Positions 62,901 to 64,000 of a DNA stretch of 64,000 nucleotides are shown piece by piece (position 1 is the first letter of the stretch; every line of letters starts with the position of its first letter). A program made the translations under genes and the position numbers. The DNA lies in NCBI RefSeq assembly GCF_964340395.1, contig NC_135563.1:22566809-22630808 (forward strand). Direction: 5' to 3'. The stretch comes from Glandiceps talaboti (Eukaryota > Hemichordata > Enteropneusta > Spengelidae). The notes under the pieces are model-generated. The model ran no database searches. It had not been told where the DNA came from and saw nothing but the letters and a program-made list of their open reading frames with translations.

Positions 62901-64000
62901 TATGTACATAATACAACTTACTTGTGTAATGTATTAACCAAATTCAGTAGCTGGCTGTCAATATTGTTCAATGTATACATTTGTGACGACCTTTCATATA
63001 TTGAAAGGTCACATTATTGTATAATTCATGGCTCAACATGCTATAATTGCAAAGTGCATAGAGGGTTCCTGCAATACATTGTCAAGGTACTCCTCAGACT
63101 TCCCAGTTAGTTTCATAAACCTGTCTCACCTGTATGTTATCTATAGATATAACTGGAACCTTCACATACAATGTACATCACAGTACATGTACATGCATGC
63201 CAACACTGACAACACTTCATTTACTTGGAGCCTAAACAAATACACTGAGTGTTCCAAAATATGCTAACATTGTCAACAGCCTAACAAAAACATTGAGTGT
63301 TCCAGCAATACATGTATGCAGTCAAGGCACTCCTCAGACCACACATTAACATACAATGTACCTGTCTTTAGTGTTATCATAACTAGAACTTTCACATACA
63401 CAGTTTAATTTGTAAAATGCACAAAATTCAGTATGCCAACATTGATTGCCGTGTGAGAACTCTGCAGGATCTCTGTGGCATAGACCCCATACCTTTGCTG
63501 TAAAGCTGAGCATGAAGGCTGCAAGTTTCATAAGTGAACACTTTACTTACATGTATAGTGCCTAATAAAAGGCACATGCATTGTAATAATCTTACAGCTG
63601 TAATAAGGGAACTTCTACTGCAAAAAAAAAATTAACATCTTTGACCATAGACCCTCCATGTTGGAGGAGGGTCTATGCTTTGACATACTAAGCATTGAAA
63701 TTTATTGTACACAAACAGTTGATATACATTACATTTTTCACATGGTACATACCTGGATAAGTTGAAGACATATATTCTTGTTTGTTGGCAAAACTCTCAT
63801 GGTGAGCCCTCCTTTTTTGTTCTGGTACTTGCAGGTGTGTATGATGTTGAGTTCCTTGTGGTACTACTGGTCTATCACTATATGCTCTGATAAGAGGTGG
63901 ACCCCTATACGATCCAGGTTTGCTTGGTGCATTTTGTACAACAACATGAGGTCTTTTACTTTGAGTAACCTCATACTGCATGTGAGGTTGACCAGCTGGG
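37731..64000 (-). CDS. PDZD7: PDZD7-like Usher-complex scaffold (18 exons, 5' partial)
   Basis: Scaffold of the PDZD7/whirlin/harmonin family, which in vertebrates assembles the ankle-link (USH2) complex of hair-cell stereocilia. Exons in transcript order: 64000-63753 (partial), 58529-58458, 57252-57103, 56657-56483, 55400-55203, 54687-54455, 53736-53558, 52906-52765, 50738-50607, 48585-48352, 47487-47306, 46673-46582, 46082-45991, 43255-43181, 42795-41838, 41064-40931, 39112-39012, 37868-37731. All joins keep frame for 1,177 residues to TGA. Order: PDZ1, PDZ2, linker, harmonin-homology domain (HHD), Lys/Glu helix plus acidic Ser-rich region, PDZ3. PDZD7 is chosen over whirlin because PDZ2 is followed by [19 protein letters not shown]1 has [17 protein letters not shown] and PDZ3 has [13 protein letters not shown]. 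Introns are rich in small transposons, and two exon donors are tandemly repeated. Confidence 0.92.
38354..38765 (+). mobile_element. 3' end of a non-LTR retrotransposon (5'-truncated)
   Basis: A 78-codon open frame ends [20 protein letters not shown] and VCIVNES. The RFxxxKTxxFKNSFxPT pattern is typical of the C-terminus of LINE polyproteins. About 100 bases after its stop, AATTTCATTGTACAAATAG and AATAAAGTATTATTAG with an ATT-rich tail look like a LINE 3' end. It lies in the last PDZD7 intron, opposite to the gene. The left end is unclear. Confidence 0.55.
39012..39112 (-). CDS. PDZD7: PDZD7 exon q: PDZ3 core
   Basis: [20 protein letters not shown] then [14 protein letters not shown]. The loop SLGLSISGG spans the exon p/q junction. 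Phase 0 donor GTTTGT. Confidence 0.93.
39742..39832. repeat. Fold-back element
   Basis: Arms of about 30 bases (39742-39772 and 39801-39832) share CCTGGGAATGGTATACCA and its complement with few mismatches around a 28-base loop. A TATTATATTATACCA stretch follows and GGTATAATATAATTA recurs inverted near 40053, suggesting a larger composite element to about 40067. Confidence 0.8.
40141..40931 (-). repeat. Minisatellite of iterated 5' splice sites (30-bp unit, about 26 copies)
   Basis: On the transcribed (minus) strand each unit is an AAG|GTAAGAAAGCAGTTCAG block followed by about 12 variable bases, so nearly every unit carries a strong donor-like site. The array begins exactly at the real donor of PDZD7 exon p (40931/40930) and extends into the intron. 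Three main unit variants (TATACAAG, ACCTAAG, TATGTAAG before the GT) alternate, and a higher-order block of about 240 bp is repeated within 40201-40740. The 30-bp period leaves open frames on both strands that are not genes. Confidence 0.92.
40931..41064 (-). CDS. PDZD7: PDZD7 exon p: entry to PDZ3
   Basis: Starts [20 protein letters not shown] and ends [16 protein letters not shown], the first strand of PDZ3. The phase 1 donor is TAG|GTAAGAAAG. Its donor region is amplified about 26 times directly downstream (40141-40931). Confidence 0.9.
41192..41300 (-). mobile_element. Partial copy of the 171-bp hAT-type MITE
   Basis: Starts CAGTGTATCCTCTAAGCCAA and follows the inverse of 45707-45590 over about 105 bases, including CATATCTCTTACTATGTG. 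The other end is not recognisable. In the intron between PDZD7 exons o and p. Confidence 0.7.
41323..41403. mobile_element. MITE copy B (9-bp TSD family)
   Basis: 81 bp, ends TAGACTGTAAGATAC and (other strand) TAGTCTGTAAGGTAC. Inner arms GCCCTCAC and GTGAGGGCGCCCC. Flanks CAATTTGAT and CAATGTTAT agree at 7 of 9 positions, an eroded target duplication. In the PDZD7 exon o-p intron. Confidence 0.75.
41838..42795 (-). CDS. PDZD7: PDZD7 exon o: long disordered exon
   Basis: 958 bases, 319 codons. It begins with a charged helix ([20 protein letters not shown]), then proline/serine-rich [18 protein letters not shown]. Next come a repeated ANQxTEx motif ([20 protein letters not shown]), an Asp/Glu/Ser stretch and a serine-rich region, ending in a proline-rich PPPTPPR that could bind SH3-type domains. 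Phase 2 donor GTAAGT directly after RGIL. It is much longer than other exons. Confidence 0.9.
43181..43255 (-). CDS. PDZD7: PDZD7 exon n: small linker exon
   Basis: Twenty-five codons, [20 protein letters not shown]. Phases 1 and 1, acceptor CAAACAG, donor GTATGT. Length 75 is divisible by three, so it could be skipped without a frameshift. Confidence 0.75.
44421..44525. mobile_element. MITE copy C (9-bp TSD family)
   Basis: 105 bp with ends TAGGCTGTAAGGTAC and (other strand) TTGACTGTAAAATAC, flanked by a perfect 9-bp direct repeat GCCTGTGAT (44412-44420 and 44526-44534). Contains GGGGCGCCCTCAC like copies A and B. In a PDZD7 intron. Confidence 0.85.
45537..45707. mobile_element. hAT-type MITE, 171 bp, perfect TIR and 8-bp TSD
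   Basis: Perfect 15-bp terminal inverted repeats CAGTGTGCCCTCTAA (45537-45551) and TTAGAGGGCACACTG (45693-45707), flanked by the exact 8-bp duplication AAGTGGTC (45529-45536 and 45708-45715). The CAGNG terminus and 8-bp TSD are the hallmarks of hAT transposons. There is no coding capacity, so it was mobilised in trans. In the intron between PDZD7 exons m and n. Confidence 0.92.
45991..46082 (-). CDS. PDZD7: PDZD7 exon m: end of harmonin-homology domain
   Basis: [20 protein letters not shown] then [10 protein letters not shown], matching vertebrate VAPTDLGRFDSMV. Donor GTTAGT is a weaker variant. Confidence 0.92.
46303..46600 (-). repeat. Three-copy tandem duplication of the exon l splice donor
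   Basis: Three units of about 95-101 bp. Each contains, on the minus strand, AGTTCTTAAAGAAATCAG|GT (with small changes), then AAGCACT, then GTAATTATAA-type intron sequence and ATTTAGTTATTGT. The first unit is the true end of PDZD7 exon l (donor at 46582/46581); the other two lie in the intron with donors near 46480 and 46385. Confidence 0.92.
46582..46673 (-). CDS. PDZD7: PDZD7 exon l: middle of harmonin-homology domain
   Basis: [20 protein letters not shown] then [10 protein letters not shown], aligning closely with vertebrate PLLAILDRPEKLLLLQDIR. Its last roughly 20 bases plus the donor are tandemly triplicated downstream in the intron (see 46303-46600). Confidence 0.92.
47306..47487 (-). 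CDS. PDZD7: PDZD7 exon k: start of harmonin-homology domain
   Basis: [20 protein letters not shown] leads to [14 protein letters not shown], the first helices of the HHD (vertebrate TDDEV...RHCSRY). Donor GTAAGA, phase 0. Confidence 0.9.
47819..48262. repeat. Long fold-back element (about 440 bp)
   Basis: TTAAAGGGGAAC at the left pairs with GTTCCCCTTTAA-like sequence at the right (one extra base). The two roughly 200-base arms stay alignable to a central AT-rich spacer near 48045. Paired blocks include AACACCAAATTGAAACTCTA and its complement, and CACACTGAATATTCATGA and its complement. In the intron between PDZD7 exons j and k. A TTAA target site is possible but not proven. Confidence 0.88.
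48352..48585 (-). CDS. PDZD7: PDZD7 exon j: acidic linker
   Basis: Seventy-eight codons: [11 protein letters not shown], then the acidic stretch [20 protein letters not shown]. Phases 1 and 1. The exon keeps frame with both neighbours. No known domain. Confidence 0.8.
48830..48907 (+). mobile_element. tRNA-derived SINE head
   Basis: A 78-base tRNA-like sequence starts GTCAGCCTGGGTAGCACTG, with an A-box-like TAGCACTGTTGG (from 48841) and a B-box-like GGTTTGAGTCC (48885-48895), ending CTGACCA. The 5' GTCAG pairs with the 3' CTGAC, but the T stem is poorly paired. This fits a SINE or decayed tRNA rather than a working tRNA gene. It is antisense in a PDZD7 intron. The SINE body and tail are not delimited. 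Confidence 0.6.
50266..50350. repeat. Two-copy tandem duplication, 42-bp unit
   Basis: TGAGGTGCCATGGTCACA is repeated at 50268 and 50310, each followed by GTAACATCATA. Confidence 0.85.
50607..50738 (-). CDS. PDZD7: PDZD7 exon i: basic linker
   Basis: Forty-four codons, highly basic: [20 protein letters not shown]. This corresponds to the RSKTLMNLF segment of vertebrate PDZD7. Phases 1 and 1. Confidence 0.82.
52556..52738. repeat. (CAGT/CAAT)n microsatellite
   Basis: Imperfect CAGT and CAAT units directly upstream (in plus coordinates) of PDZD7 exon h, so just inside its 3' intron. It gives a Ser/Val/Gln-rich artefact frame. Confidence 0.9.
52765..52906 (-). CDS. PDZD7: PDZD7 exon h: linker with SRSQS motif
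   Basis: Forty-seven codons including [20 protein letters not shown]. Vertebrate PDZD7 has a TRSQS motif in the matching place. Phases 0 in, 1 out. Confidence 0.85.
53558..53736 (-). CDS. PDZD7: PDZD7 exon g: linker
   Basis: Fifty-nine codons of disordered linker, [20 protein letters not shown] to [11 protein letters not shown]. Phases 1 in, 0 out; acceptor TTTTAACAG, donor GTATGT. Confidence 0.8.
54455..54687 (-). CDS. PDZD7: PDZD7 exon f: rest of PDZ2
   Basis: [20 protein letters not shown], then [20 protein letters not shown] and the diagnostic [15 protein letters not shown] after the domain. The helix-B histidine (SHAQA) fits class I ligand binding. A 224-codon open frame on the plus strand here is a shadow. 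Confidence 0.95.
55203..55400 (-). CDS. PDZD7: PDZD7 exon e: inter-PDZ linker and start of PDZ2
   Basis: Starts [22 protein letters not shown]2 then begins [20 protein letters not shown], followed by [10 protein letters not shown]. The carboxylate-binding loop is LGLN. Donor GTAAGG, phase 2. Confidence 0.93.
56249..56345. repeat. Poly(C) and poly(G) tracts facing each other
   Basis: About 20 C (56249-56268) and about 23 G (56323-56345) separated by 54 bases in the intron between PDZD7 exons d and e. The two could form a stable RNA hairpin or G-quadruplex/i-motif structures. Other poly(C) runs lie at about 55172-55188, 55645 and 56424. Confidence 0.9.
56483..56657 (-). CDS. PDZD7: PDZD7 exon d: second half of PDZ1
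   Basis: Reads [17 protein letters not shown], then [20 protein letters not shown] and [13 protein letters not shown], aligning without gaps to the vertebrate PDZD7 segment that ends KEKTTW. Phase 2 at the donor. Confidence 0.93.
56737..57008. repeat. (CAAC/CAAT)n and (GACA/CAAA)n microsatellites
   Basis: CAAC then CAAT units to about 56818, then GACAGA-rich sequence and GACA/CAAA units at about 56935-57008, in the intron between PDZD7 exons c and d. Confidence 0.92.
57103..57252 (-). CDS. PDZD7: PDZD7 exon c: first half of PDZ1
   Basis: Contains the carboxylate-binding loop [20 protein letters not shown], then IEEGSVA. The loop is of the LGF class. Phase 1 at both ends. Confidence 0.93.
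57509..57912. repeat. Fold-back element, GGCTGAACAAAGAAAAATA family, copy 2
   Basis: Perfect 15-base arms TTTTCTTTGTTCAGC (57517-57531) and GCTGAACAAAGAAAA (57895-57909). The left arm with its flank matches the right end of the element at 22099-22236 over about 25 bases. Between PDZD7 exons b and c. Confidence 0.65.
58458..58529 (-). CDS. PDZD7: PDZD7 exon b (basic linker)
   Basis: Twenty-four codons, lysine-rich: [20 protein letters not shown]. Acceptor TTCAAG, donor GTAAGT; phases 1 in and 1 out fit exons a and c. It could carry a nuclear-localisation-like basic patch before PDZ1. Confidence 0.75.
59230..59405. repeat. Two-copy tandem duplication, about 115-bp unit
   Basis: AAAATTTGTCTGCAAGAACT followed by GCATG and TATAAAACATGTACATGTAT occurs at about 59249 and 59356. 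ACATGTACATGTA self-complementary motifs recur across this whole intron. Confidence 0.85.
59700..60240. repeat. Three diverged tandem copies, about 190-bp unit
   Basis: Each copy holds GATTCAGAACT-like sequence, TTTTGATAACTA, ATGAACTCTGAAGTCAACTT, CATTCAAG and TTCACCTCATTC in order. The third copy is the most diverged. In the first visible PDZD7 intron. Confidence 0.8.
61437..61551. repeat. Two-copy tandem duplication, about 60-bp unit
   Basis: GACTTGCCTAGGTGGTATAA with TTCCAGGTAACAAGAATTCA is repeated nearly exactly. A diverged relative including CAGGTAACAAGAA and a preceding GGTCAAAATAGAACT block recurs near 62205-62335. Confidence 0.85.
63030..63400. repeat. Diverged tandem duplication
   Basis: CAATACATTGTCAAGGTACT/CCTCAGAC and AACTGGAACCTTCACATAC recur as CAATACATGTATGCAGTCAA, CTCCTCAGAC and AACTAGAACTTTCACATAC about 270 bases later. 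Two TGAGTGTTCCA motifs lie between. Confidence 0.6.
63646..63677. repeat. Perfect 12-bp hairpin
   Basis: CATAGACCCTCC (63646-63657) and GGAGGGTCTATG (63666-63677) around an 8-base loop, about 75 bases downstream in transcript of the donor of PDZD7 exon a. Confidence 0.7.
63753..64000 (-). CDS. PDZD7: PDZD7 exon a (partial, N-terminal region)
   Basis: Runs off the right edge. The frame reads [20 protein letters not shown] and ends MSSTYP, donor GTATGT, phase 1. It is proline/glutamine-rich and disordered. The true start is outside the window. Confidence 0.8.

Noticed and set aside
37731-64000. Whirlin or harmonin as the identity of the minus-strand gene
   Set aside because: PDZ2 is followed by a YPAYKEM segment and PDZ3 reads [13 protein letters not shown] with an [10 protein letters not shown] partner, both PDZD7-like; whirlin and harmonin differ at these places.

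Overview
This is eukaryotic genomic DNA: AT-rich, with many short exons of consistent phase between GT-AG introns, and with abundant microsatellites, minisatellites, fold-back elements and small non-autonomous transposons. The gene content (an expansion of GABA-B-like class C receptors and a complete PDZD7-type Usher scaffold with PDZ1-PDZ2-HHD-PDZ3 order) suggests a marine invertebrate. An invertebrate deuterostome such as a hemichordate would fit, but the species cannot be fixed from the sequence and this is inference. There is no bacterial, viral or CRISPR content. Layout: 1-2.4 kb holds a 37-38-bp minisatellite, a candidate 3'-terminal exon of an unrecognised upstream gene and its poly(A) signal. 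3.76-18.0 kb (+) is receptor gene 1 and 20.3-32.6 kb (+) is receptor gene 2. Each has 17 coding exons whose lengths and intron phases match exactly except the last exon, giving proteins of 787 and 799 residues with a signal peptide, a Venus-flytrap ligand-binding domain, seven membrane helices and a short tail. A relic of a third exon 1 lies at 33.0 kb. 33-37.7 kb shows no gene. 37.7-64.0 kb (-) holds 18 exons of a PDZD7 orthologue whose 5' end lies beyond the right edge. The two receptors are tandem duplicates of a GABA-B-type G-protein-coupled receptor. Both lack the first-lobe disulfide and most of the serine motif of the GABA pocket, keep the tryptophan and tyrosine of the pocket wall, and share a new cysteine pair near the membrane, so they are probably orphan or altered-ligand receptors. 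Exons 7 and 10 are almost identical between the genes while neighbouring exons are much more diverged. Gene 1 also carries a broken second exon 7. Together this points to exon-scale gene conversion or exon replacement between the paralogues. In PDZD7, two separate tandem arrays grew out of 5' splice sites: one of about 26 units repeats the donor after the exon that opens PDZ3, and a three-unit one repeats the donor inside the HHD. The mobile fraction includes a 9-bp-TSD MITE family present three times, a hAT-type MITE with a perfect 8-bp TSD, several fold-back elements, a tRNA-derived SINE head and a LINE 3' fragment. I found no single new multi-gene system. The most unusual signals are the splice-donor arrays, the exon 7 replacement and the small transposon families.
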